NCBI GenBank assembly: GCA_037013495.1
Contig: CM072810.1
Location: 84,056,449-84,120,448 of the forward strand
Direction of reading: 5' to 3'
DNA length: 64,000 bases
DNA from: Hippophae tibetana
Taxonomy: Eukaryota; Streptophyta; Magnoliopsida; Rosales; Elaeagnaceae
In this document: positions 1 to 12,700 of the stretch, piece by piece
How the letters are laid out: every line of letters starts with the position of its first letter
How positions within the stretch are numbered: the first letter of the stretch is position 1
Notes under the pieces: model-generated
The model's database searches: none
The model's input: the letters and a program-made list of their open reading frames with translations, nothing else
What the model was told of the DNA's origin: nothing
Translations under genes and position numbers: made by a program

Positions 1-1755
1 TACCATGATTTTAGACACATTAATTGATTAAAAATACATATATTTATAAGATTTTATCATATATTTATATAAATTTGTCTTTTTGGAATCACGGGTATTC
101 TTATTGTTTTTCAGGTATTTTTGCTTAAAAATGTAATTTAAACACTCAAAAAGGAATACTGAACGCAATGCATCAAAAATATATTCAAAAATAAATGAGA
201 AAAAGTCAACAAATATGGAAAAAATGAACAAAATGGGTCAAAAATATCAAAAAGGAGGAAATCGCCCACTCAACCGCCCAACCCCGTGTGCATCGTGCGC
301 GCCCTTGCTCCTATCCGTGCGCGCTTGTGCCCAGTCCGCATGTACCGCTACGCCGTTGCTCCAATCCGCACGCGCCGCCACCCCACGTCATGATGACATC
401 ATCAATCACTACTCTGCGTTTCCACCATTTTTTTATCATTTTTTCACCCACTTTTTTCTACCCATCCTCACCTATTAATACCCCCATTCTCTTCATAAAT
501 AAACACACCTAAAAACACATTTTCTCTTATCTTTCTTTCTCTCATTTCTTAGTTTTTAAGTTTTTCTTAGTTTTTAGTTTTTCTTAGTTTTAGAGTACTT
601 CTCTTTTTGAGAAAAACTAGTTATGTTTTTGTAATTTATTTGCTTTTTGATTCAATAAATAGGAGTGCAAATTCCGTTTGGAGGTTTTCCAGCAACGGGA
701 ATAGCATCGAAGTACTGTAAGGATTTTATTTTCTTTACAATTATTTTTTTATGCTTTATTCTGACATGTTATATTTAATTTGTTTGTGATTAAATTTAAC
801 TTTGCTGGCTGTTTGTAAACATGATATAATAATAACGTTGTTATGCTTGTGAAATATTAAATAGGTAAAAATCTCTAAAATGAATTAATTTTATTTTTAT
901 TCAAGATTTTATATTAAGAATGTTAGAGAGAAATATAGTATTTTTCATTACAAACTTAAATCTGAAAATTAGATTTTAAGGTTTAGTTATTCGGTCTGAT
1001 TTAGAGTAGTGCTCTTTTATTTGTTGATACAATCACCCGGTAGTTATAGTGAAGCTCTAATTCAATAGTTTTTATAAGAATTATTATGTGAAAATGTATT
1101 GACAACATGTTTTTCAGTAGTGGTTTTAAAACATGAAAGTTACTACTCGGATAATTAAATTCTTAGGTTTAATTTGACCACCTTGTATAAAGTTTAAACT
1201 GTCTAACCTCACCAAAGGTGGCATTTAAATGGTTCATTTTCAATCTCGTAGGAAAATGAATTAATTTAATTAACCAAATTAGTTATCGACCTCACCCATA
1301 GGTATTAATTGATTTGTTTAGTTAACAAAGAATATCTAACTCTACCAAATGTGGTATTCATATAAAAAAGAGTGAATCAATAAATATCAATTTATATCTT
1401 TAATAACCTAGATAATATGAGCAAGCATAATTAACTTAGTTATTATATCCATAAATACTTCAATATTATAAATGATAAAATTTGCATAAATGTTTATTGA
1501 ATCTGTATCAAAGTTTATTTTTATGTTAGTAGATTAAAAACACAAAACCCCAAAATATCGTGACAAGATGGTTAGGATTTAATTTTGTTTTTAAAAGTTT
1601 GAATACTAAATTAAAAACCACATATATTCCTTCCTTAGATCGACCTTGGGAGTATACTTATCATTTTCTACGAAATGATTCGTGTACTTGTGATAGTTTT
1701 ATAAATATAAAACCAAAGTATTGACAGAATCGGTGATGCCAGTTTTCGCTCATCA
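1..1755 (+). repeat. LTR1, Athila-like LTR cut by window edge
   Basis: Long terminal repeat of the dominant family, ending ..TTTTCGCTCATCA at 1755. About 27 bases of its start lie outside the window, judged against LTR9 at 46442. The order is U3 with a GC-rich island (about 260-400), a TATA-like box near 470 (CTATTAATA, degraded), a CT-rich leader, an AATAAA signal near 653, and a long AT-rich U5. No tRNA-Asp PBS follows, so it is a 3' LTR or a solo LTR. The right flank is chromovirus gag, so it landed inside that element. Its closest relative here is LTR2 at 3165. Confidence 0.9.
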
Positions 1756-2577
1756 ATAGTCAATTCTGGCTCATTATTTTTAGAATCATCACTACATTCT
1801 TCTAACATCAGTAGTCAAGAAATTCTACATTTATGACATGGTGTAAACTTTTGATCACAATTGAAGAAAAGCCTTCAAGCTCTCTTTTTTTGCATTTCAT
1901 CCCATGATAATTGTTTTACCAGTGTGGTTAGTTTAGAGGTTGTTATTGGTACAGGTTCAGTTAATATTTGAGCATGAGGTTTACTGAATTTGCATTGTCG
2001 ACTTAGTTGATCATCTCACATTTGATCTAAGCTAATAGCTTCTTTAAATGTTCTGGGTTTAAACATGCAAATTTCATCTACTATGTTTGCTTTAAGTCCT
2101 CCTATGAACGATCCTACTAATGCATTTTATTTCCAACCCTGCACTCGATTGCCTAATCTTTAAAACTCTTTTTGGTAGTCCCTTAAGGAGGCAACTTGTC
2201 TGATCTTTGATAGAGCTTCATCAAAGGTTTCACAGTCTATAGGTCAAAAGAGTGCCCATAGTTCTTTTACAAACAGTTACAATGTAACTTCCATACTTTA
2301 TTCTTTGTAAGCACGGTGCAGCCATTACCACCATTGGTTTGCCTCATCTTTATAATTGCCTCAAGTGTCATCTCTTGGCTCACAATTTTGACCATTGGAA
2401 GATTGGCTTCCAAAGTGATGGCCTACAGTTTTTATAGGAGAGTCTTGTTTATTTATCAAGACATTTGAGAGTTTGATGATGGTTTCCTCAAGTTGATGTT
2501 GTTTATCATTGATCCCTACTTCCAATCATGTGAAACTGTCTTTTAGGCCTCCAAGACCAGCTTCCGGATTATCGATT
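1756..2577 (-). pseudogene. chromovirus-type Ty3/gypsy gag remnant
   Basis: Read on the minus strand from ATG at about 2577, this encodes a decayed gag with several stops. Recognisable blocks in order are ALSKIRQVASLRDYQKEF, RLGNRVQGW, GSFIGGLKANIVDEI, FKEAISLDQM, and a zinc-knuckle-like CFNCDQKFTPCHKC near 1840-1885, followed by an acidic stretch. These are typical of plant chromovirus gag proteins, which form the capsid and bind RNA. The frame is broken and its continuation is cut off by LTR1. The family call is recognition by eye; the exact clade is not assigned. Confidence 0.75.
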
Positions 2578-2593
2578 TGTGCCATTTATTCCA

Positions 2594-2605
2594 GCTCTGA
2601 TACCA
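2594..2605 (-). other. tRNA-iMet primer-binding site of the chromovirus
   Basis: On the minus strand this reads TGGTATCAGAGC, the standard plant primer-binding site complementary to the initiator tRNA-Met 3' end. It lies a few bases outside the putative LTR edge at 2609 and just upstream of the gag start near 2577, as expected for a minus-strand element. Confidence 0.85.
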
Positions 2606-2608
2606 AAA

Positions 2609-3164
2609 TGTTAGGTCCTAATTAGAAAAGAACAATGGAGTTAAGAAGGATGTTATTTTAGTTATAATTCTCTAGCCTCTCTTTCCATTCATCTATTTTT
2701 TAAATACATTCAAAAGGCAGCTGGAGTAGCAAACACATGGAGACAAAACAATTTTACACTTGTCATGACATACATAATACAAAAGACAGTTGTTATTACA
2801 CTTGGAAAACACATAAGTAAGCAAAAACATAAGAAATAGCTGATAGTGGCAAGAAATGTACGTAGTGGACGCATGTAGCTTGTAATTTATGGTTGATTGG
2901 TGGCTGCTATATGCATGCTTATATTGTAGAAAAGTACTTAGGATTCTTTTTAGGTATCCTTGAAGTACACCTTAGTATAACAATTTCTTATCAACTTGAG
3001 GCTCATGAATAGAACTAGTTCACTTTAATTAAGAGATGTTTAGATATAATCTTTACAATAGTATATTTCAAGTTTTCTCGAATCACTAGAGTTTTAAATA
3101 TCTATTTTATATAAAAAGGATATCAATTTTAGGCAAAGAATATGGGTAAAGTATCTTGAGGATT
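2609..3164 (-). repeat. putative 5' LTR fragment of the chromovirus
   Basis: Sequence upstream (minus strand) of the iMet PBS. The inner edge is set by TGTTAG on the plus strand at 2609 (CTAACA on the minus strand). The outer edge is not visible, and LTR2 at 3165 abuts or interrupts it. No coding content is seen. The extent is inferred only. Confidence 0.45.
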
Positions 3165-4988
3165 TGATGAATGCTCAAAAAATACTAAAATTACCATGAT
3201 TTTATGCACATTAATTGATTTAAAAAATATATATTTATATGATTTTATCATATATTTATATATATTTGTCTTTTTGGAATCACAGGTATTTTTATTATTT
3301 TTAATGTATTTTCGCTTAAAAAAGTAACTTAAAGACTCAAAGAGGAATACTGGAGGCAATACATCACAAATATATCAAAAATAAATGAGGAAAAGTAAAA
3401 AAATATGGAAAAATTGGAAAAAAATGGGTCAAAAAGGTGAGGAAATCGCGCCACCAAGCTGCCCAATCTTGCCGAGAAGTCGCGCGTAGCATGCCTATTA
3501 GTGCCCGGTCCCACGCGCACCGCGTGCGTTCCTGGTGCTTTCTGCGCACGCCTCCGCACGCCGCTGATGCATTCCACGTGCGCCTGTGCGCACCCTTGCT
3601 CCTGTCCGCGCGTGCCACCTACCCGCTAACGTCAGCGGACGTCATCTCCACCTACTACGCATTTCCTCCATTTTTAATCATTTTTTCACTCACTTTTTAT
3701 TCCTTTCCTCACCTATAAATACCCCCATTCTCTTCGTAACTAAGCACACCTCAAATCACATCTTCTCTTCTCTTTCTTTCTCTCATTTCTTAGTTTTTAA
3801 GTTTTTCTTAGTTTTTAGCTTTTCTTAGTTTTATAGTACTTCTCTTTTTGAGAAAAACTAGTTATGTTTTTATAATTTATTTCCTTTTTGATTCAATAAA
3901 TAGGAGTGCAAATTCCGTTTGGAGGTTTTCCAGCAACGGGAATAGCATCGAAGTACTGTAAGGATTTTATTTTCTTTACAATTATTTTTTTTATGCTTTA
4001 TTCTGACATGTTATATTTAATTTGTTTGTGATTAAATTTAACTTTGCTGGCTATTTGTAAACATGATATAATAATAACGTTGTTATGCTTGTGAAATATT
4101 AAATAGGTAAAAATCTCTAAAATGAATTAATTTTATTTTTATTCAAGATTTTATATTAAGAATGTTAGAGAGAAATATATTATTTTTCATTACAAACTTA
4201 AATCTGAAAATTAGATTTTAAGGTTTAGTTATCCGGTCTAATTTAGAGTAGTGCTCTTTTATTTGTTGGTACAATCGCCCGGTAGTTAGAGTGAAGCTCT
4301 ATTTAAAAAGTTTTTATAAGAATTATTATGTGAAAATGTATTGACAACATGTTTTCAGTAGTGGTTTTAAAACTTGAAAGTTAGTACTCGGATAATTAAA
4401 TTCTTAGGTTTAATTTGAACACCTTGAATAAAGTTTCAACTGTCTAACCTCACCAAATGTGACATTTAAATGGTTTATTTTTAATCTCTTAAAAAAATGA
4501 ATTAATTTAATTAACCAAATTAGTTATCGACCTCACCTATATGTGTTAATTGATTTGTTTAGTTAACAAAGAATATCTAACCCCACCAAAGGTGGTATTC
4601 ATATAAAAAAGAGAGAATTCATAAATATCAATTTATATCTTTCATAACCTAAATAATATGAGCAAGCCTAATTAACTTAGTTATATTATTCATAAATACT
4701 CAACTCTTATAAATGATAAAATTTGCATAAATGTTTATTGAATCTTTATCTATATTTATTTTTATGTTATTAGATTAGAAACACAAAATCCCAAATATCG
4801 TGACATGATGTTTAAGATTTAATTTCGTTTTAAAAGTTTCAATAATAAATTAAAAACCACATTCATTGCTTCTTAGATCGTTCATGGGTGTATACTTCTC
4901 ATTTTCTATGAAATGATTCGTACACTCGCGAGAGTTTTATAAATATAAACCAAAGTTTTATAAATATACATTCCAGTTTTCCTCATCA
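3165..4988 (+). repeat. LTR2, 5' LTR of element B
   Basis: Athila-like LTR from TGATGAATGCTC to ..CCTCATCA. It has a GC-rich U3 island (3440-3660), a CCTATAAATA TATA box near 3712, an R hairpin at 3835-3859 with one mismatch, an AATAAA signal near 3896, and AT-rich U5. The end is eroded: the usual terminal hairpin is lost and the PBS beyond it is degenerate (TTAGCACCGTGCA instead of TTGGCGCCGTTGC). The 5-bp left flank GGATT does not match the right flank of any downstream LTR, so no target-site duplication could be assigned. Confidence 0.88.
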
Positions 4989-5709
4989 AGTTCTTAGCAC
5001 CGTGCACTTGTGATGTAAATAATTGTGATTTTTTTTATTTAAAACAAAAAAAAAAATTGTTGTTCGTGAATACTAAAAATAAATGAATAAAATTGAAATA
5101 AATTTTTTTCTCATTTTAAAAAAAATAAGTTAAAATAAATAAGTTTTTTCCCATAAAAAAGTAAAAAAAACTTACCGTTCATCAATAGTTCAAAAAAAAT
5201 TGTTCGTGAATAGTAAAAATAAATGAATAAAATTAAAATAAATTTTTTTTCTCATTTAAAAAAACAAATTTGTATTTAAAATTTTGTAAAAAAAATCAAA
5301 TTTTTAATTTCATAAGAAATAAAAAAAAATTTAATAAAAATAATTATAGAGTGAATAGTAAAATAAATTTGGAATTTGGAATTTGTAGTAAAAATAAATA
5401 ATTAAAAAATTAACTAAAAGTTAAAATAAATAATTTTTTTCTCGTAAAAAAATAAAAAAACTTACCGTTCATGAATATTAAAAAAAATAAAAAATAGCCA
5501 AAAAAAAAAATAAAAAAAAATAAAAAAAATAACTTAAATAAATTTAATAATAAATTTAAACTTTATTTTATTTTTTTTCTTTAAAAAAAATAAAATAACT
5601 TAGGGTTTAACTGATTTTGTTTAGTGTTTTATATTAAATACTATGTAAATGTTTTCTTATTTTATTATTTTTCTTGACAAGAGTTTTCAATTTAATTTTT
5701 CAATAGTAT
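4989..5709 (+). other. AT-rich leader of element B
   Basis: Non-coding leader between the degenerate PBS and gag. It consists of A- and T-rich runs with repeats of the TTACCGTTCATGAATAGTAAA type. No open frame is credible. The paired leader hairpins seen in D and E are not recognisable here. Confidence 0.7.
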
Positions 5710-5996
5710 ATGCGTGGTAGGAGATTCTTAGGAAACCCCCTTACACTATATTTAAATAATATTCGTAAATTTAAACAACTGTCAAAAAGACTAGATTCCA
5801 GCCATCAACCTATTTTTGAGCCGAACATATAACCAAACCGTAATCCTTTACTGGAACCGAAAGAAATGGAAGAAAACCAACATGTTAGGGAAACCACCAT
5901 GAAGGAGTTTGCAAGACCATCGATTGGCACGACAACTGCTCGGAATTATGAACTAAAAATATTCATTTTTCTATGCTTCCTTTTATAAGCTGCCTA
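5710..5996 (+). pseudogene. element B gag1, 5' part (split by element A)
   Basis: Starts at ATG 5710 with MRGRRFLGNPLTLYLNNIRK, matching the start of gag1 in element A. It has an in-frame stop after EPNI, then LLEPKEMEENQHVRETTMKE, and a small deletion before the RNYELK block. The match to gag1 ends where element A begins at 5997 and resumes at 18996, so this is one gag interrupted by a later insertion. Confidence 0.85.
5992..5996. repeat. target-site duplication of element A (left copy)
   Basis: GCCTA here and GCCTA at 18996-19000 directly flank element A. A 5-bp duplication is normal for Ty3/gypsy integration. Confidence 0.9.
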
Positions 5997-7833
5997 TGAT
6001 GAGCGAAAACCGGCATCGCCGATTCTTGCCAATACTTTGGTTTTAATATTTATAAAACTCTCGCAAGTGCATGAATCATTTCGTAGAAAATGATAAGTAT
6101 ACTCCCAAGGTCGATCTAAGGAAGGAATGTATGTGGTTTTTAATTTATTATTCAAACTTTTAAAAACGAAATTAAATCCTAAACATCCTGTCACGATAGT
6201 TTGGTTTTTGTGTTCCTAATCTAATAACATAAAATAAACATATATACAGATTAATTAAATATAATCTAATAACATAAAAAATAAACATAGATACAAATTC
6301 AATAAATATTTATCTAAAAATAAATACAAATACAGATTCAATAAATATTTATGCAAATTTTATCATTTATATTAGTGGAGTATTTATGGATATAATAACT
6401 AAATTAATTATGCTTGCTCATATTATCTAGGTTATTAAAGATATAAATTGATATTTTATTGATTCTCTATTTTTTATATAAATGCCACCTTTGGTGGGGT
6501 TAGACAATTTAAACATTATTCAAGGTGTCCAAATTAAACATAAGAATTTAATTATTCGAGTACTAACTTTCAAGTTTTAAAACCACTATTGAAAACAAGT
6601 TGTCAATACATTTTCACATAATAATTCTTATAAAAACTTTTGAAATAGAGTTTCACTCTAACTACCGGGCGATTGTACCAACAAATAAAAGAGCACTACT
6701 CTAAATTAGACCGGATAACTAAACCTTAAAATCTAATTTTCAGGTTTAAGTTTGTAATGAAAAATAATATATTTCTCTCTAACATTCTTAATATAAAATC
6801 TTGAATAAAAACAAAATCAATTTATTTTAAAGATTTTTACCTATTTAATATTTCGCAAGCATAACAACGTCATTATTACATCATGTTTACTAAACAGCCA
6901 GCATAGTTAAATTTAACCACAGACAAATTAAATATAACATGTAAGAATAAAGCATAAAAATAACTGTAAAGAAAATAAAATCCTTACAGAACTTCGACGC
7001 TATTCCCGTAGCTAGAAAACCTCCAAGCGGAATTTGCACTCCCATTTATTGAATCAAAAAGCTAAATTATTACAAAAACATTACAAGTTCCTCTCAAAAA
7101 GAGAAGAACTCTACAACTAAGAGAATTGAACTAAAAACTAAGAGAAAAACTAAGAAAAGCTTAGAAACTAAGAAAGAAACTAAGAAAATCTCAAAAACTA
7201 AGAAATGAGAGAAAGAGAGAAGTGTGTTTTGAAGGTGTGTTTTGAAGTGAAGGGAAGGGGGTATTTATGGGTGAGGATGGAGAGAAAGAATGAGTAAAAA
7301 AATGTTAAAAAATGTAAAAACGCGTAATGGAAATGCTGAGGTCATTAATGACGTCATGGGGGCGGCTGCACGTGAAAAATGGGGCGAAAAGGCATTGGCA
7401 TGCGCGGAGGGGGGCTGCTGGGCGCTGCGCGCGTGCGCGGGGGGTTGTCGCTGCGCGCAGCTCGGCGCGCGTGAACAGTGCCAGCGTGCTGGGGCGCGCG
7501 TGGATGGGCAGGCTAGCGCGCGCAACATGGGGTGGCTGGGCGCGATTTTTGCCTTTTTGACATTTTTGACCCATTTTGTCCAATTTTTCCATATTTGTTG
7601 ACCTTTTCTCACTTATTTATTAATATATTTGTAATGTATTGCTTCAAGTATTCCTCTTTGAGTCTTTAAATTGTGTTTTTAAGCCAAAATACCTGAAAAA
7701 CAATAAAAATACCCGTGATTCCGAAAAAGACAAATTTATATAAATATATGATAAAATATATAAATACATATATTTTTAATCAATTAATGTACATAAAATC
7801 ATGGTTATTTTAGTGCTTTTTGAGCACTCATCA
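5997..7833 (-). repeat. LTR3, 3' LTR of element A
   Basis: 1837 bp, plus-strand ends TGATGAGCG and GCACTCATCA. Compared with other copies it lacks a stretch of U5 near 6480 lying between the two repeats CCACC-AAA-GGTGG. This fits slippage or recombination between those direct repeats, leaving one. It keeps the intact terminal hairpin region that LTR4 has lost. Confidence 0.92.
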
Positions 7834-7845
7834 CAACCCCCAACC
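7834..7845 (-). other. polypurine tract of element A
   Basis: On the minus strand this reads GGTTGGGGGTTG directly before the LTR start TGATGAGTGC. The same G-rich block precedes every complete 3' LTR of the family. It would prime plus-strand DNA synthesis. Confidence 0.75.
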
Positions 7846-8718
7846 AGCTTCTTGCTAGTCCCTTAGCAAGAGAAGCGATAAAAACTAAAAATTAAACTAT
7901 CCTAAATCACTTTCGTGGATTGAAACGGTTGCATTTAGCATATGCAACAAGCCGTTAAACCCCTAGGTTGCCCTAATGGACGAGTTTGAGTCTCATGAGG
8001 GTTTTCAGTAATGATACCCACAAACATTGAACTAAATGTAAAAATAAAAACAATCAAATCAAAAATTAAAATTACAACAAAATCAAAAATTAATTTAAGA
8101 ATAAAAGAAAACAGCATATCACAAAAATGTTTCTTACTTTTTAATCTCTTTTAAGATCATAATTAAAATCTCAAGCATAAGTTATTTTAATCTCTTTAAA
8201 CAATCATGATTTTATTATAATAATTAGTCGAAAATCATTTTCATATTTCCTATCAAAAATGTATCAATTTAATTTTACCCAATTTCAGTGTCATGAATCA
8301 GAATTCGCTTCAACTCTATTCCTCACAAGTCAATACTCTCAAAACACAGAATCCTATGGGTTCAAACACTCATACTAATTTATATGCGAAAGAGTTGATG
8401 TATAGAAATGAACTAATAGGTTCGCATATGTATAAAGAATAAAGGCTCAAAGTGTTATTTTAACATTGATCTCATGAAAGGAATCGAATGTATAAATTAT
8501 AAAGATATCATATACAAAAATTATTTTCATGCATAAATCAAACTCATTAAGAAAGAATTTCAAGATATATGCTTTTTACAAATGAAGAAATTGCAATGAC
8601 TTTTTAGGGAATTACTTCCTATATCTTTTTTTGTAATTAGCCTGTACTCACAACTTTGTAGGGAATGTGGGTCATAGTATGAAAATGATACTATATTTTT
8701 TATCTCTCTATTTTTTTT

Positions 8719-8720
8719 GA

Positions 8721-8755
<35 letters not shown>

Positions 8756-8775
8756 ATTATATATATATATATTTT
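8719..8775. repeat. (AT)n microsatellite
   Basis: Two AT dinucleotide runs separated by a few bases, in the 3' region of element A. The equivalent site in D, E and F is a shorter AT/A-rich stretch, so it looks expanded here. Confidence 0.9.
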
Positions 8776-9701
8776 TTTAGAGAGTCAACCCATGTACAGA
8801 TTGTACATTTTTTTGGATTTTTTTGAGTGGTTAATTTTGTGGCTTTTCTGTTTGATCTTGGTTTAGGTAACCCCAGATATGTCTTTTTGTTTTTGTAGTA
8901 GTTATGCATAAATGAGATATAAGCATATACTATCAATTTCTACTCAAATCATTTAATCTAAGCAAAAATAATAATAAAAAATATATGATACTCTATTAAG
9001 ATGAGAAAAAATTCATACATTCAATGCTAATACCTATAGAGATCATCTAAACTTTTTGAATAAATAAGAAATGTGTTTGGAGTAGAAAAAATATATATTT
9101 CACTCTGCATAAAAGAAATTAGGCTCAAATTATATCTCACAAGGGTAGTCTCCACTAAAAAAAATTCATAAACACCGATTTTGGGTTTAATATAATTTCC
9201 ACATTTTATCAAGAAATACTAGTTATGACAAAAACTAACTAATTATCAAAAATAATTACAAAATATTTCATGATATGTTTTCAAAAATTAATCTGACAGT
9301 ACCAAAGACTTAACTATTTACTTAAATTTGATTTAAAGAAATGATAAATTTTTGTGAGAATTTTTTTTTTATATATATTTTTTATTAAGCATGGTAACTT
9401 TTCACCACTCCCAACCTAGAACTTACATTGTCCTCAATGTAACAACTGCAAATTAAAGATAAAGAGAAAAGAGGAGAAAGATTACTTATTTCTTGAGAAT
9501 GTGTAAGTAGTAATGAAGAAATGCAGGTGCATCCATAGTATTCATCATTAAAGTGTATACAGACAGATCACTGTGGACTTCTAACATCTCAACAAATATT
9601 TTTAGTTTTAACAATTTTAAAAATTATTCACATATAATTAAACTAAAATAAACAATAAAATTAAGTAAATAAAACAAATAACAAAAAATTACCTAAAATG
9701 A

Positions 9702-9747
9702 TGGGTTGCCTCCCATCCAGCGCTTAGTTTAACGTCTTAGCAAGACG
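9702..9747 (-). promoter_or_regulatory. outer twin-hairpin motif of element A
   Basis: Minus-strand reading: CGTCTTGCTAAGACG (6-bp stem, 3-nt loop), then GTTAAACTAAGCGCT, then TGGGAGGCAACCCA (4-bp stem). It lies just after the pol stop codon. Copies occur at 31908, 37056, 41398, 60777 and, in diverged form, at 15169 and 56841. The function is unknown; candidates are an RNA structure for packaging, translation or 3' processing. Confidence 0.7.
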
Positions 9748-9760
9748 TATCCTTTTGGTG

Positions 9761-12700
9761 CTAAGGGTTACTCAGCCAAATGCAATCCATTTCAGCAATG
9801 TTGTTTGGTTCTTCTAAATAAGGCTTGACACGATGGCCATTAACTTTGAACGTTTTTTGTGTCTTGGAGTCCAATAGTTCTACCACTCCATGTTCAAATA
9901 CCTGAACTATTTTGAATGGTCCATCCCATCTTGATCTCAGCTTTCCTGGAAACAATCTCAAACGAGAGTTAAATAAAAGAACTTTCATTCCAGGGTGAAA
10001 AGTCTTAGAAACTAGCCTCTTGTCATGATAGCGCTTAGTACGCTCTTTGTATAATTTGGCATTCTCATAAGCTTCATTCCTAATTTCTTCCAACTCATGA
10101 AGCTGGAGTAATCTTTTTTCACCTGCTTTATCTAAATCCATGTTTAACTCTTTAATTGCCCAGTAAGCCTTGTGTTCAAGTTCAATTGGAAGGTGGCATG
10201 CTTTCCCAAAGATTAACCGGTAAGGGCTCATCCCAATATGTGTTTTGTAAGCGGTGCGGTATGCCCATAAGGCATCATTTAACTTAAATGCCCAATCCTT
10301 CCTTGAAGGACGCACAATGCGTTCCAATATTCCCTTAATTTGCCTATTACTTACTTCCACTAAACCGGAAGTTTGAGGATGATATGGAGTAGCTACTTTA
10401 TGTGTGATGTTGTACTTGTTTAGTACTCCATCAAAGAGTTTGTTACAAAAATGGCTACCTCCATCACTTATTATAGCTCTAGGCGTTCCGAACCTACTGA
10501 ATATTAAATCTTTCAAGAATTTCACAACAACATTAGCATCATTGGTTTTGGTGGGGATAGCTTCTACCCACTTGGACACATAATCCACAGCAACCAAAAT
10601 GTATTGAAAACCATTAGATGGGGGAAAAGGACCCATAAAGTCAATCCCCCATACATCAAAGAGTTCAACAACTAAATTAGATGTCAAAGGCATTTCATCT
10701 CTTTTGCTTATGTTTCCTGTTCTTTGACATCTATCACATTGTGCACAAAACATATGAGCATCTTTAAAAAGAGTGGGCCAAAAGAATCCAGACTGTAATA
10801 CCTTACGGGCTGTCTTTTCACCTCCAAAATGACCCCCACAATGAAGTTCATGACAAAAAGTTAGAATGCTCTTATGTTCTTCTTCAAGTACACATCTCCG
10901 GATGACTTGATCTTGACCAATCTTGTATAAATAAGGGTCATCCCAGAAATAGTCCTTAATAGTTTTAAAAAACCTTTTCTTGTCCTGATATGAAGTGTTA
11001 GGTCGCAAAACACCAGTGGCAAGATAGTTTACAATATCAGCATACCATGGGTTCGGACCTATGAAAAATAACTGTTCATCAGGAAAGGTTTCAACTATAT
11101 CTTCATTACTCTCATCTTTAAGAGAATTGAAGTCAGAAATCAACCTAGACAAATGGTCAGCTACTAAGTTTTCACTGCCTTTCTTATCCTTGATTTCTAG
11201 GTTAAATTCTTGTAAGAGTAAGACCCACCTGATTAATCTTGGCTTGGCATTTGGTTTACTTAATAGGTATCTTAAAGCAGCATGATCAGAATGCACAATC
11301 ACTTTAGATCCTACTAAATAAGACCTAAATTTGTATAAAGAGAATACTATAGCCAAGAATTCCTTTTCAGTGGTGGTATAATTCATTTGGGCATCATTGA
11401 GTGTTTTGCTAGCATAGTAGATGACATGCAAACGCTTATCCACTCTTTGGCCCAAGACTGCTCCTATTGCATAATCAGAAGCGTCACACATTATTTCAAA
11501 AGGTAAAGACCAGTTTGGTGCCATAATAACAGGGGTAGATGTTAGTTTATCTTTCAAGGTATTAAAGGAAACAAGGCATTCATCGTTGAAATCAAAATAA
11601 GCATCTTTGGATAGCAAGTTACATAAGGGACAACTTATTTTAGAGAAATCTTTAATAAATCGTCTGTAAAATCCTGCATGTCCTAAGAAGCTTCTTATCC
11701 CCTTCACAGATGTAGGGGGAGGTAGTTTGGATATCAATTCAACTTTTGCCTTATCAACTTCAATACCCTTGTTTGAAATTATATGTCCTAAAACTATCCC
11801 TTGTTGAACCATAAAATGACTTTTCTCCCAACTAAGGGTGAGATTGCATTCAATGCATCTTTCTAAAACCAAAGTCAATTTATGTAAGCAATCATCAAAT
11901 GAGTTCCCAAAGACAGAGAAATCGTCCATGAAAATCTCAATGAATTTTTCCACCATGTCCGAGAAAATAGATATCATGCATCTCTGGAAAGTGGCAGGGG
12001 CATTGCATAACCCAAATGGCATTCTGCGAAAAGCAAATGTCCCAAAAGGACATGTAAATGTGGTCTTTTCCTGATCTTCTGGTGCTATGGGTACTTGATA
12101 ATATCCGGACAATCCATCCAAAAAACAGTAAAATTCGTGCCCAGCTAATCTTTCCAACATTTGATCAATGAATGGAAGAGGAAAGTGATCCTTTTTCGTA
12201 TATAAATTTAGTTTCTTAAAATCTATACACATTCTCCATCCAGTGATTATTCTAGTGGGCACTAATTCACTTTTGTCATTTTTAACAACTGTTATCCCAG
12301 ATTTCTTTGGTACCACATGCACTGGACTAACCCACTTACTATCCTTAATAGGATAGATAATCCCTTCTTCTAATAATTTAAGAATTTCTTTTTTAACTAC
12401 CTCTTGCATGTTTGGGTTTAGTCTTCTTTGGGCCTCTCGTACAGGTTTAGCACCATCCTCCAAGTTGATCTTGTGCATACACATTGTTGGACTAATGCCT
12501 CTTATATCCCCTATACTCCAACCTATAGATTTCTTAAACTGTTTAAGCACTTTGATGAGTTCCTTTTCTTGTGGTTTGGTCAAGGTTGAAGAAATTATCA
12601 CTGGATAAGTTTCTCCTTCTCCCAAAAACACATATTTTAAGTGCTCAGGTAAGTCTTTGAGTTCAAGTTCAGGTGGATTGGCCTCTTTACTAGATGAAGA

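Larger units (their letters stand above)
7834..9701 (-). other. non-coding 3' region of element A
   Basis: About 1.9 kb between the outer motif and the 3' LTR, where some Athila relatives carry an env-like gene. No credible frame is seen. It holds an (AT)n tract at 8719-8775, the palindrome ACATTG-TCCT-CAATGT at 9425-9440, and a hairpin-rich domain before the PPT (7840-8000). The block is collinear with the 3' regions of C, D, E and F. Confidence 0.8.

Noticed and set aside
7265..7612. Open frames on both strands in the GC-rich island of LTR3 and similar ones in other LTRs
   Set aside because: Several frames are open at once on both strands, as expected for GC-rich sequence with few stops; they are not conserved as protein between LTR copies.
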